Of a DNA stretch of 37,797 nt, positions 17,701-26,296 are shown one piece after another (position 1 is the stretch's first letter; each line of letters opens with the position of its first letter). Location: the NCBI GenBank assembly GCA_910588955.1, contig CAJURQ010000036.1, forward strand, positions 1 to 37,797, in the 5' to 3' direction. The DNA is from an uncultured Lachnospiraceae bacterium. Its GTDB lineage: Bacteria > Bacillota > Clostridia > Lachnospirales > Lachnospiraceae. The notes beneath the pieces were generated by a model, which did not search any database, was not told where the DNA came from, and saw nothing but the letters and a program-made list of their open reading frames with translations. A program made the translations under genes and the position numbers.

Positions 17701-19226
17701 CAGATTATATGGATGATTATACGGGATTTCTAAATCCGGCGGAAGCGCTTGTAAAGAGAAATTGTGAAAAACTTCTCGCTGTATCTGATATGGTTATTGC
17801 CAGTTCCCAATTTTTATATGATATTGCAAAAAAATATAATGAGAATCTAAGGATAATACGCAATGGAACGGAGTTTTCTCATTTTCATTCTGTATTTGGG
17901 AAGGTGGAACACGATAGAAAAGTTATAGGGTATTATGGTGCCATAGCGGAATGGTTTCAAATTACAAAAGTGGTTTATTTGGCAAAACATTTTCCGGAAT
18001 GTGATATTGTGCTTGTGGGGCATGTGTCATGCGGGGAGAATGAACTGCGAAAGTGTTCTAATATTAAGCTTTTGGGAGAAAAGCCATATGATGAATTGCC
18101 GAAATATCTGAAAGATTTTGATGTATGTATTATTCCGTTCGATACATCCACAGATTTGATTAAAGCAACAAATCCGGTTAAATTTTATGAATATCTCAGC
18201 GCGGGAAAAAAGATTGTATCAACAGAGATACCGGAACTGGAACCATATAGAAATGAATATGTTTATATGGCTAATGAGGATGAAGCATTTGCGGATTATG
18301 TGAGAAAATGTCTTTCTGACGAGGACACACTGCGCAGCCCGGAAGAATGTGCTGATTTTGCGCGGATGCACGATTGGCAGGAACGATATGAGAAATTCAA
18401 GGAAGCCTCCAAATGTGCCACTCCGAAGATAAGCATTATTGTACTGACTTATAATAATCTGGAAATTAATAAAATTTGCATGAAAAGCATATTGGAAAAG
18501 ACGGCTTATCCCAATTATGAACTGATTGTGGTGGATAACTGTTCGTCTGACGGGACTAGAGAATATTTGTCAGAGCTGGCGGAAAGGATACCGGGAGTCG
18601 AGATCATATTAAACGAAAAGAACCTCGGATTTGCTGCTGGCAATAATGTGGGAATGAAAGCGGCTGATGGTGATTATATTGTTTTGCTAAATAATGATAC
18701 AGTAGTTACAAGAGGGTGGTTGACTGCTATGGAAAAGCATTTTGAAAGTAATCAATCACTTGGAATGTGCGGACCTGTAACAAACTCTATTGGTAATGAG
18801 GCAAAAATCAAAGTGGATTACCACAGTATGAGCGAGCTCGAAAGATTTTCATACAATTACACAACAAAGCATTTAGGTGAAGAATACAGGAATATCAATG
18901 TTTTGGCGCTTTTCTGTACAATGATAAAGAGGCAGGTCATAGAGGAATGCGGTTATCTGGATGAAAGCTATGGGATTGGGATGTTTGAGGATGATGATTA
19001 CGCGGAGGCGGTAAAAGCGCAGGGATATTCATTGGTCATTGCGGAAGATGCATTTGTACATCATTTTGAGGGGATGTCTTTTAAAAAGTTGGAAGATGAG
19101 AATTTTATGAAAATTTTTCATGCCAATAAGGAGCTTTTTGAAAGAAAATGGAATATCCAATGGATCAAACATAAAAACAGGGAAGGGGTAGCGCCTGTAA
19201 CTAATATTGATAATACGATTTTATAA
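14793..19226 (+). CDS. Giant methyltransferase-coiled coil-GT4-GT4-GT2 fusion
   Basis: The 1477-residue cytoplasmic protein has five visible parts. A class I SAM methyltransferase at about 15-190 has the MCDLGCADGDA glycine loop and SSNTVEHF. A heptad coiled coil covers about 215-380, including nine tandem AxLENEK units. A TuaH-like GT-B domain at about 500-840 has NGVNPEEF and IGYYGYIAEWMDY. A second at about 850-1195 has FRFQRPQQLA, IRNGTEFS and IGYYGAIAEWFQ. A GT2 domain at about 1210-1477 has IIVLTYNN, VDNCSSDG, GFAAGNN and LLNNDT. It directly follows the Wzt-type ATPase. WbdD in E. coli O8/O9a is a chain-capping methyltransferase with a coiled-coil ruler, so a combined polymerase, ruler and cap is the natural inference. 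The start is uncertain: GTG 14763, ATG 14793 and ATG 14814 are possible and none has a strong ribosome site. Confidence 0.88.
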   Translation: MKGKQVEMEVNSVEYWNQRFETDWSECGGNGQTIFFANTLCNMIPDWFVDELKENKYSMCDLGCADGDAVPIWSNFFGLTDVCGEDFSENAISNARKKYPEFMYLVSDIMQPEGKRQYDVVISSNTVEHFKDVREVLENICLRSKKYTVILLPYREDAFPTEEHEHIFHTNNIPCCIGENLLIYAKTCQCNSKYYIAEQILLIYSKAPKDTMLSDIVEHVNSDEYKALENINEIAGKKYAELESRNSEILQTNADLENSRAALENEKAALENEKAVLENEKAALENEKAVLENEKAALENEKAVLEREKIVLVDEKAVLENDKLSLEGVIDGLKSEQEVLGKELSSMKQTNDKLEDENALLRRKLEESELRFENSENRRVALESRINSAVIMCSELTNWGLYKFSHMLHRTRHQFFNRSGEERKNYIKWITGYLKGNSTDSDNRFKPVYRIVEILKGQDNEIDIGTTDSALGNHIKSEEERLDDGNVDIEEIRAIQEILATHEYKGILVYPHVVYWEPLQTPQQLLRSFAKLGWLCFFCEHPNLEGIFREVEKNVIIVHEKEFLNAIKDQEVTVLLTWLGSSAFLNRIKNKKVWYHLLDKLNLFPYFDDSYLELHHKVVDWANQVSYVAKPLEDYILGRKDAIYLPNGVNPEEFLNLHENFVPQDMVDIVNSGHKIIGYYGYIAEWMDYEMVRTAAMARPNYEFVFIGKVIHDTSLFDDVPNIHLLGLKKYEELSDYAKLFDVAMIPFVINETMDCVSPIKFYEYCALGLPVITSKMKEMEKYVCEYIACVDGRDEFLFYLDKLTGNEYKELAGQKARQIAEDNTWLARARVIENNFNKELGIVLGEKYTNFDVIILGVIDFDFRFQRPQQLAVRYAQNGHRVFYFNANHFNEFSVCELRRNLYVINIHNDVYSAIHLTDWCTHEYELSEQMNKVIDSYCIRDAVVIVDYPNWVHQAETLRAEYGFKVVTDYMDDYTGFLNPAEALVKRNCEKLLAVSDMVIASSQFLYDIAKKYNENLRIIRNGTEFSHFHSVFGKVEHDRKVIGYYGAIAEWFQITKVVYLAKHFPECDIVLVGHVSCGENELRKCSNIKLLGEKPYDELPKYLKDFDVCIIPFDTSTDLIKATNPVKFYEYLSAGKKIVSTEIPELEPYRNEYVYMANEDEAFADYVRKCLSDEDTLRSPEECADFARMHDWQERYEKFKEASKCATPKISIIVLTYNNLEINKICMKSILEKTAYPNYELIVVDNCSSDGTREYLSELAERIPGVEIILNEKNLGFAAGNNVGMKAADGDYIVLLNNDTVVTRGWLTAMEKHFESNQSLGMCGPVTNSIGNEAKIKVDYHSMSELERFSYNYTTKHLGEEYRNINVLALFCTMIKRQVIEECGYLDESYGIGMFEDDDYAEAVKAQGYSLVIAEDAFVHHFEGMSFKKLEDENFMKIFHANKELFERKWNIQWIKHKNREGVAPVTNIDNTIL
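15573..15761 (+). repeat. Nine tandem 21-base units encoding coiled-coil heptads
   Basis: Nine in-frame 21-base units encode variants of AxLENEK (residues 261-323 of the giant protein). Units 2-3 (15594-15635) and 4-5 (15636-15677) are an exact 42-base tandem duplication. Units 1 and 6 differ from unit 2 by one or two bases, and units 7-9 are more diverged. A weaker unit lies just before at 15552-15572. Gain or loss of units keeps the frame and changes coil length by seven residues. Confidence 0.9.
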
Positions 19227-19240
19227 GGGGAGAACAGTTG

Positions 19241-19641
19241 ATGAAAACTTGTGTCAAAAGGTTATTTTGTAAAAAGGAAACAATCTGTATATTGTGTTTT
19301 TTTGCATATGTATTTTTCAAGCACTAAGATGTGGTGAATATCCGGGGCTTTATTTTGATGCTGTGAATCCGGATTATTTAGCGGTTCAGTTTTTGTATCC
19401 GCAAATAGAAAATCCTCGGTGGACATTACCACATACAGGATTATCGTGGTTAGCTCAATTATATCATGGAACAATGATTGTTTGGTTGCAGAGTTTAGTT
19501 ATTGGAGTGGTGGGAGAGGCATCTATATTGACATTTCGCATTACAAATGCAATTTATGTAATGGGTATATGTTGGTGTGTCTATCTGATTGCTAGAGTTG
19601 GCGGTTGCATGGTGGAGAGGAGACGGCGTAGTGATGAATAA
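19241..19641 (+). pseudogene. Broken fragment of a GT-C-type membrane glycosyltransferase
   Basis: An excellent ribosome site (AGGGGAGA) precedes an ATG at 19241 that opens MKTCVKRLFCKKE and a hydrophobic segment. This frame stops after 28 codons at 19325-19327. The next frame, read from about 19294, continues the hydrophobic segment and then has PGLYFDAVNPDYLAVQ, a loop typical of the first outer loop of GT-C enzymes, plus two more membrane helices. It ends at 19641. Restoring one T in the T7 run at 19297-19303 joins both frames. Even repaired, the product of roughly 134 residues is far shorter than the several hundred usual for the family, so the 3' part has also been lost. The next gene overlaps its end by 8 bases. 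Confidence 0.7.
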
Positions 19642-21733
19642 ATCATGTAAATTTAGGGAGAGGGGTATTTCCCTTGAGTTGATTATATACTTAATGTTTT
19701 TCGTGACGGCTAACATTATAGACTGGATAATGGTTTTATCCGATATTAAAGAATCAGAAAATTATTTGGCAACGTTATTTATCGTTTTTGTAAGTGTAAT
19801 AGTTTTGATTGGAATTATGCTAAAGAAAAGCGGGATAATTCTTTGGCATATGGTTAGCAAAGCAGATTGCGTTCCTCTGTTCTTATTATTTTTGCTTGCT
19901 GTCATTGGAGTGCCTATGCCCGACACGTCATATGATACTTTGAACTATCATGTATTCTGGCAGGATTCCTTTGGGCAGGACATTATAGGGAATCATTTTT
20001 TCCCAACCAGAGTCATTAATTCTTTGTTTTTTTGCTTAGGGGATAGAACATATAATATATTTCGGCAGCTGTTAGGGTATAGAGGAGGTACAATTTTAGG
20101 AACGCTGGCGTTAATGCTTATATATCTGCAAGGGAAAATTTTCCTGCAAGAAGCATACTTTGTAATTACAGGAAAAGAAACAGGGAAAAGACAAAGGATA
20201 TTGGCATCGGTTATGTCATTGCTTTGCATATTGGTTGAACAGATTCTTATATCTGCAAATACGTATGGCGTTGACTGGCTTGCAATTCCGTTTTTGGCGG
20301 AAGTGATATTAAGAATTTTCTTTGTAGATACACAGAAAAATGAAGATATTTACATATTGGGGCTTATGGCGGGCGTATGTGTATGCATTAAGCCGAGTAA
20401 TGCGGTATTTGTTTTTTTACTGTTTGCCTTTTATTTTACAAAATTTCATCAAAGTATACGGTGGTGGATTTGGTTGCGCGGAATGGTAGGCGGGTTGCTC
20501 ATTTGTGTTCCTTATGTGTATATGAGTTATAATATGACGGGGAATCCGGTTTTCCCTTATATGAATAGTCTTTTTAAATCAGAATGGTTTTTCTTGATGG
20601 GAGTGGATGAGTGGTCCGGAATGAAGGACTTATTTGGTCCGGCATCTTTAAAAGAATATATTTTTTGGCCATATTTTATGGTATTTCAATCAGATAGTAT
20701 ACATTTTGCGGATTATACACAGTACTGCGGCAGACTATTGGTTGTGTTGGTTGCGGTAGTTGCTAGCATTGTTAGTGCGGTTGTGACAAAGAAAAGAAGC
20801 ATTATATATGAAGCAAGCGGATTATTTATATGTGTGTATATATTATATTTAACATGTCTGAATGGTCATTTGCGTTATGCGCTTTTTATGGAATGGTTTG
20901 CGGGTGTGATTTTGGCAATGATTATTTTGGCTTTGTTGGACAAAAGAGGGTTAAAGAGACATTATAAAGTGATCTGTATAGGTGCTCTTATGCTGCCGAC
21001 GATACTTTCTGTTGGATGGACGGGAAAATATATAGTCACTTCACAAGCTTTTTCAAATAAGGAGAATTGGGTGCAAAATGTTAAACATCTATTTCACGAC
21101 TATGGAAAAGTAGATCTACCTATTGCGGATATTGGAGGATTTATTGTTTTTGATACAAATGGGAGTATGATGTCAATGATTAATTGCGATGTTCCCATCG
21201 TAAATAGAAAAAGTGGCGCATTAACGGAGGCAGGGAAAGCTCAATGTGAAACTGTATTATCAAATATAACGGGAAGGGGAAAGACATATTCGCTTTCAAA
21301 ACCAAATGCATTGATACAGTTGGCAAATGAAATAGAAAAGCAAGGGTATAGTATTGAGTCTGTTCGCACAGTTAAGATGCCAACCATCATTAGCGCAAAT
21401 CAGTTCTGCTACTTAGTAACGGTGAAGAAAGAAAAGAAAGAAATAAAGGTATATGAGGGAAACGAAGTGGGAGAAGTTTCATTTGACGCTTCCTTATCGG
21501 GGAAAAGGATTAAAATTCTGATTGGCAGAAAATGGAGAGACATGTGCGATGAGGACACGGATTTAAAAGTTTGTATAGATACCAATGAGCAAATAATAGC
21601 AACACCGCTTAATACAAACGGGGAGTTTTCTCAATACGAAGTACAAGTGCCTGATGATATAAATATAGGGGTTATGATTAAGCTGGATACAGACAATTTA
21701 CAGAATAAATGGATAATAGTTGAATATTCATAA
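19634..21733 (+). CDS. Polytopic GT-C-like membrane glycosyltransferase
   Basis: The 699-residue protein has about ten or more hydrophobic segments in its first 460 residues. The loop PDTSYDTLNYHVFWQ near residue 110 resembles the acidic first outer loop of GT-C lipid-phosphosugar-dependent transferases. The last 220 residues are soluble, charged and beta-like (about residues 480-699). I infer that it adds a sugar to the polymer or its carrier on the outer face of the membrane; no GT family can be named with confidence. The start at 19634 follows a GGAGAGGAGA ribosome site and overlaps the end of the broken GT-C fragment. The open frame extends back to 19589, but without a better site. The gene is notably AT-rich. 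Confidence 0.72.
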   Translation: MNKSCKFRERGISLELIIYLMFFVTANIIDWIMVLSDIKESENYLATLFIVFVSVIVLIGIMLKKSGIILWHMVSKADCVPLFLLFLLAVIGVPMPDTSYDTLNYHVFWQDSFGQDIIGNHFFPTRVINSLFFCLGDRTYNIFRQLLGYRGGTILGTLALMLIYLQGKIFLQEAYFVITGKETGKRQRILASVMSLLCILVEQILISANTYGVDWLAIPFLAEVILRIFFVDTQKNEDIYILGLMAGVCVCIKPSNAVFVFLLFAFYFTKFHQSIRWWIWLRGMVGGLLICVPYVYMSYNMTGNPVFPYMNSLFKSEWFFLMGVDEWSGMKDLFGPASLKEYIFWPYFMVFQSDSIHFADYTQYCGRLLVVLVAVVASIVSAVVTKKRSIIYEASGLFICVYILYLTCLNGHLRYALFMEWFAGVILAMIILALLDKRGLKRHYKVICIGALMLPTILSVGWTGKYIVTSQAFSNKENWVQNVKHLFHDYGKVDLPIADIGGFIVFDTNGSMMSMINCDVPIVNRKSGALTEAGKAQCETVLSNITGRGKTYSLSKPNALIQLANEIEKQGYSIESVRTVKMPTIISANQFCYLVTVKKEKKEIKVYEGNEVGEVSFDASLSGKRIKILIGRKWRDMCDEDTDLKVCIDTNEQIIATPLNTNGEFSQYEVQVPDDINIGVMIKLDTDNLQNKWIIVEYS

Positions 21734-21768
21734 TTTGATTTATGCTATGAAAGGTGAGGGGAATATAT

Positions 21769-23580
21769 ATGGAAGTGAAGAAGAGGTGGCTGGGAGAATT
21801 ATCAGAAGTATTGTTGCTGTTGCTGATGGGTATATTGTGTGGAAGCAGTATGCTTTGGCTTGCAACAGGACAATATCCTAACTTAGTGTATTTGGGATAT
21901 ATCAAAAATATAGAGATATTCGTATTAAATATTTTACCGAATGTTGTACTTATATTTTTTTTATATGCAATTATAGGCAGAAGCTGGATTTCATATTTTT
22001 TAGGGAGCGTTATTGCATATATAGTTAGCCTTTGTAATTATTTTAAGTTGTTTTTTCGGGATGATCCGCTGATGTTTGAAGATGTGTTGTTGGCGAGAGA
22101 AGCAACAAACATGGTTGGTACATATTCCCTTTTTATTGATAGGAAAATAATTGTGGCCAGCTTATGTGTAATTTTGGGCACGATATTGTTTTATATGTTT
22201 TTTAGGGAACAGAAAAATCATTGGAAGAAGAGGTTGGTACTTGGATTAGTGGTTTGTATAATAACCTTTGCGCTATGTCCGATTTATAAAAATAGTGAAA
22301 TATATTCAAAATGTGATAACTATGCGGCGTTAAACAGAAATAGCGCCACACAAATATATGTTGCGCATGGATTTATGTACCCATTTTTGTATAGTGCATT
22401 TCAAAGTATTGATTTTGCGCCTGAGGGATATGATGAGAGACAAGTTAAAAATAGGCTGGCAGAGTATGCTGATTCAGATATACCAGAAAGCAGACGTGTG
22501 AATGTTATCGCAGTTATGCGGGAGGCGTATGTTGATTTTTCACAGTATAATATTGAAAATCTGGATTGCAGCGGATATGATTGGTACCATCAGTTACAGA
22601 AGGAAAGTTATACGGGGGAGCTCTATGTAAATGTTTTTGCAGGAGGGACAGTTCATACGGAGAGGGAGTTTCTTACGGGGAATTATAATGTGGTAAGGGA
22701 TTTTAGAGGAAATTCCAATTCGTATGTCTGGTATCTCAAAGATCAGGGGTATACCGTGGAGGGAATCCATCCATATCATCAATGGTTTTACAACCGTAGA
22801 AATGTTAATCCCTATTTGGGTTTCCAACATTATAGATATTACGAAAACGATTTTGAAAATATAACAAATGCATATTTTCCAGAAGATATGTATTTTTATT
22901 CAGAGATATATAATGACTTTAATAAGAATAAAGACACTGGTCAGCCATACTTTTCTTTTAATGTTAATGTACAAAGTCATGGGCCATATTCTACCACAGA
23001 GCTTGTGGGAGATTGGGGAAAAAGAGAATATCTTACAGGAAATCAGTATAGCATGGAATGTAAATTTGCCATGAATAATTATATGAATATTATCATGGAT
23101 AGTGATAAGCAGTTAAAGTATTTCCTTGATAAACTAAGGGGAGAGGACGAGCCTGTTGTTTTTGTAATGTTCAGTGATCATTTGCCGTGGCTAGGAGATG
23201 GAAACGCATATTATGAGGAAATGGGGATTGATTTTTCACAGGATTCAGAGGAGGTAAACAGAATACAATATACGACAGAATATTTAATCTGGGCGAATGA
23301 TGCGGCGAAACGTATTCTAAATAACAACTTTGTGGGTGAAGGACCGACCATTTCGCCATGCTATTTGATGAATCTTATGTTTACACTGTGTTCATGGAAA
23401 GGTCCGGCATATATGCAGGCGATGTCTGAGATAATGGAGATAATGCCTGTGGTGAGCAGAAATTGGCGTTTTATTATTGATGGAAACTTTTGTAATGGAA
23501 TACCAGAAGAACGTATGAACATGTATAATGAGTTCTTGTGGTTACAGTATTATTGGAGAAATAGATTTATGTATAAGTGA
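21769..23580 (+). CDS. LTA-synthase/OpgB-like phosphoglycerol transferase (sulfatase fold)
   Basis: The 603-residue protein has about five N-terminal membrane helices (residues 15-190) and an extracytoplasmic alkaline-phosphatase-fold domain. The catalytic block GGTVHTEREFLTG (from residue 292) aligns with the OpgB-type GxTxxTE...LTG pattern, making T294 the likely nucleophile. NVQSHGPYS near residue 405 and FSDHLPWLGDG near 465 are metal-site motifs. Family members transfer phosphoglycerol or phosphoethanolamine from phospholipid to a glycan and release diacylglycerol. I infer decoration of the exported polymer, although true LTA synthesis is possible. The start at 21769 has an AAGGTGAGGGG ribosome site. 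A diacylglycerol-kinase-like gene four positions downstream fits lipid recycling. Confidence 0.88.
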   Translation: MEVKKRWLGELSEVLLLLLMGILCGSSMLWLATGQYPNLVYLGYIKNIEIFVLNILPNVVLIFFLYAIIGRSWISYFLGSVIAYIVSLCNYFKLFFRDDPLMFEDVLLAREATNMVGTYSLFIDRKIIVASLCVILGTILFYMFFREQKNHWKKRLVLGLVVCIITFALCPIYKNSEIYSKCDNYAALNRNSATQIYVAHGFMYPFLYSAFQSIDFAPEGYDERQVKNRLAEYADSDIPESRRVNVIAVMREAYVDFSQYNIENLDCSGYDWYHQLQKESYTGELYVNVFAGGTVHTEREFLTGNYNVVRDFRGNSNSYVWYLKDQGYTVEGIHPYHQWFYNRRNVNPYLGFQHYRYYENDFENITNAYFPEDMYFYSEIYNDFNKNKDTGQPYFSFNVNVQSHGPYSTTELVGDWGKREYLTGNQYSMECKFAMNNYMNIIMDSDKQLKYFLDKLRGEDEPVVFVMFSDHLPWLGDGNAYYEEMGIDFSQDSEEVNRIQYTTEYLIWANDAAKRILNNNFVGEGPTISPCYLMNLMFTLCSWKGPAYMQAMSEIMEIMPVVSRNWRFIIDGNFCNGIPEERMNMYNEFLWLQYYWRNRFMYK

Positions 23581-23625
23581 TATGCATGCTTAAAGTGTTA
23601 GAAAAAGTGATTTCGGAGGAAGTAT

Positions 23626-25218
23626 ATGGAGCATATAATATCGAATTGGGAAGGATTGTTTGTGAATGAAAATAATAGATATAATAAAAACACAGCAGTG
23701 ATACTATTCTTTTTTTTGGGGGGGGGGGTGATTTATTTTGCAAAAATAGCAACAGCTTTGCCTAATCCAGATGCAATAGGAATTGTTTTTAAAGACGGTT
23801 GTGATTGGGAAATATCGTTAGGTAGATATATGATAGGAGTGCTTCAAAAATTTCGTGCATATACAGTAAATTCAGCGTTTATATCATTAGTATGTATGGC
23901 GGTTCTGGCATTTATTTGCATATTTGTTTTAAAAATATTTGATATCAAGCTACTAGGATGGAAATTAATTGTAGGAGCTTTGATTATTATATCGCCCACT
24001 GTGGGGAGCACCCTGACATATTATTATTGTTCCGATTTTTATATGCTGAGTTATTTACTGGCAGTTTTGGCAGTATGGTTTATGGTTGGAGAAGGAAAAG
24101 GGAGGTTTTTTGCGGCAAGTATATGCTTGATGTTTTCGGCAGCAATTTATCAGGCTTATATTAGTCTGGCTATTCTTATGTGCTTTATCTTTTTAATGAA
24201 AATGTTGCTTGATCCTAAACAAGATGGAAAGAAAATCATTAAAAAGGCTGCCAGATGTTTTGTAAGTGGTATTGTTGGTGTTGGGCTGTATCTTATAAGC
24301 AATAAATTAGTACAGGGATTATGTAAGATAGATGCCGAAAAAGGTCGAGGATTTTCTGAAATGGGAATGATCCATTTAGACAGTATTTTTGAGCAGATAG
24401 GTCAGTGCTATAGTAGCTTTAAGCAGTATTATTTTGAAGATACAATGATAAATAATTCATACTATTTAAGGAGAGAAATTAATATCTTTTTTTTCATTCT
24501 TTTAGGATGTTTAATTTTGGGTGTTTTATTAAGGTTTCAAATAGTATTTGCCAGAAAGCTAATATTCATTATTATGTGTTTGCTTTATCCTGTAATATGT
24601 TTAAACATCTGCATTTTGGCACCTAAAACAAGTATATTTGATACTACAGGCGTTTTAATGGTTCCGACAATGAATTATATTTATGTTTTGGCAGTGATTT
24701 TGTTTCAACTACTAGATATAAGGAAATTTTATGCTAAAATATGTGAGGTAGGAGTTCTTTTAGCATTGGTTTCTGTTTTTATTATGCTGTTACAATTAGA
24801 ACTGGGCGGACAAGTTTATATGTATCATAATATGGTTACAACATATAATGTTGCACGTCAAATGGAGGAAAAGGCAAGTCAATATGGGTACAGAGCCAAA
24901 AAATTATTAGTTGTTGGAAGTATGGAATCAGGAAATTACACGGAGAGTTATCCTAAATTGGCGGAAAGTCAACAGTGGGTGAGTGCAGGTCACAAAACAA
25001 TTTGGAAAGACTTTGGCGGGGCACAGGCTTGTTGGCACAATTTCATATATCAATATCTGGGGAGATATTACGGTATATGTACAAGGGAACAATATGATGA
25101 AATTATAGAGATGTCCGAATATTTAGATATGAGCATATTTCCGCATGAAGGTAGTGTAATATTGATAAATGATACAGTGGTTATTAAATTGAGCGATCCG
25201 GCATGGAAGGGTGGCTGA
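23626..25218 (+). CDS. GtrII-like membrane glucosyltransferase, probably phase-variable
   Basis: The 530-residue protein has about ten membrane helices. The first outer loop, DWEISLGRYMIG at residues 60-71 (with GR at 66-67), matches the GtrII family that moves glucose from a lipid carrier onto surface polysaccharides. The last 130 residues are a soluble extracytoplasmic tail. A GGAGGAAGT ribosome site precedes the ATG. Codons 28-35 (FFFLGGGV) are encoded by T8 followed by G11. In the present sequence the frame is open. Loss of one G creates an immediate TGA, and gain of one G leads to a TAA about a dozen codons later. The GtrII call is from layout and motif, and I am fairly but not fully sure of it. 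Confidence 0.78.
   Translation: MEHIISNWEGLFVNENNRYNKNTAVILFFFLGGGVIYFAKIATALPNPDAIGIVFKDGCDWEISLGRYMIGVLQKFRAYTVNSAFISLVCMAVLAFICIFVLKIFDIKLLGWKLIVGALIIISPTVGSTLTYYYCSDFYMLSYLLAVLAVWFMVGEGKGRFFAASICLMFSAAIYQAYISLAILMCFIFLMKMLLDPKQDGKKIIKKAARCFVSGIVGVGLYLISNKLVQGLCKIDAEKGRGFSEMGMIHLDSIFEQIGQCYSSFKQYYFEDTMINNSYYLRREINIFFFILLGCLILGVLLRFQIVFARKLIFIIMCLLYPVICLNICILAPKTSIFDTTGVLMVPTMNYIYVLAVILFQLLDIRKFYAKICEVGVLLALVSVFIMLLQLELGGQVYMYHNMVTTYNVARQMEEKASQYGYRAKKLLVVGSMESGNYTESYPKLAESQQWVSAGHKTIWKDFGGAQACWHNFIYQYLGRYYGICTREQYDEIIEMSEYLDMSIFPHEGSVILINDTVVIKLSDPAWKGG
23710..23728 (+). repeat. T8G11 homopolymer tract in a coding region
   Basis: Eight T (23710-23717) are followed directly by eleven G (23718-23728), 85 bases inside the GtrII-like gene. 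It is the longest G run in the window and lies in otherwise AT-rich DNA. Runs of this kind change length by slipped-strand mispairing. Confidence 0.85.
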
Positions 25219-25288
25219 ATTGTGGTGTACAGCAATCTTGTGGGAAGTTTTTCAATACACTGACTATCGAAGAGAGAGGTCTGGTGCG

Positions 25289-26287
25289 ATGCACAAACGA
25301 AACTATCAAATTGAAAATATAAAGATTATTTTAATGTTTTGTGTCATTTTTGGTCACTTACTGGAAAGCGTGGGAGGGGGGTACAATCTATACAAGGTTA
25401 TATACTCCTTTCATATGCCAATGTTCCTTTTCCTAAACGGATGGCTTGCACCACGAAATTATGCGTCAAAGAAAACAATGTTTAAATTGATTTATCCATA
25501 TGTTTTGTTTCAGATATTGTATCAATTGTTTAATACATATGTGATCAATGACGAATATGTGGAATTCAGTGTCCAATTTAGTACCCCGTACTGGTTGCTG
25601 TGGTATTTATTGTCACTCATATTCTATTATCTGCTTATCCCGGTGATTACCACTGAGAGCAAAGCATATGCTGGAGTTATGCTGTTTGGAACAATTGCAT
25701 TAGCCATAGCAATAGGTTTTGATAATTCTATTGGTTATTATATGTCATTATCGAGAACATTCGTTTTTCTTCCTTTTTTTGTGACGGGCTATTATGTAGG
25801 GCATGGAGTGTTTGGAATAAATAATGTAATGCAGAGTATTAGAAAAAGGAAATCAATGATATTGCTAGGATTTATATTGACATTTACAATATGTCAGATA
25901 ATGTATAAACAAAATTTGAGCGCTGGTGCGCTTTTTGGTTCAGTCCCATACCAGCAAGGGGAGCTTATGTGGTATATTAGATTGGAGATGCTAATGGTAG
26001 CCTTTATATGGAGTGGTATTTTTATGTTGCTTGTACCTGATTGCAAGTTTTTGGGAAAAATAGAAACATTTCCAATATACGTTATGCATGGATTTGTTAT
26101 ATTATATCTTAAAAAGCATACCCCTTTTTTGTATTCAATGCCATTGAACCTGTTGATTGCATCATTGATTAGTATAATGGTTATTTTGTTATTCGGAAAT
26201 AAATATGTGGGATGGATAATAGGATTTATCTTCAGAGGAGAATGGGTAGTAAAAATATGGAATAGGGTTGCTGTAAAAAGCAATTAA
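25289..26287 (+). CDS. Acyltransferase-3 family membrane protein
   Basis: The 332-residue protein has about ten membrane helices and the usual length for the family. The N-terminal block RNYQIENIKI followed by VIFGHLLE supplies the Arg and His (H23) needed for catalysis in family 3. YSFHMPMFLFLNG, which follows, is also characteristic. Members transfer acetyl or other acyl groups from cytoplasmic donors to glycans on the outer face. I infer O-acetylation of the exported polymer. The ATG at 25289 was preferred to the open frame from 25211: it gives the standard N-terminus and has an AGAGAGG ribosome site, and the longer form would overlap the preceding gene. It lies in the decoration part of the operon. 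Confidence 0.88.
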   Translation: MHKRNYQIENIKIILMFCVIFGHLLESVGGGYNLYKVIYSFHMPMFLFLNGWLAPRNYASKKTMFKLIYPYVLFQILYQLFNTYVINDEYVEFSVQFSTPYWLLWYLLSLIFYYLLIPVITTESKAYAGVMLFGTIALAIAIGFDNSIGYYMSLSRTFVFLPFFVTGYYVGHGVFGINNVMQSIRKRKSMILLGFILTFTICQIMYKQNLSAGALFGSVPYQQGELMWYIRLEMLMVAFIWSGIFMLLVPDCKFLGKIETFPIYVMHGFVILYLKKHTPFLYSMPLNLLIASLISIMVILLFGNKYVGWIIGFIFRGEWVVKIWNRVAVKSN

Positions 26288-26296
26288 GGGGATACA

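Noticed and set aside
19241..21733. Reading the short GT-C fragment and the following gene as one frameshifted protein
   Set aside because: The second gene has its own ribosome site, N-terminal helices and first outer loop, so it looks complete by itself.
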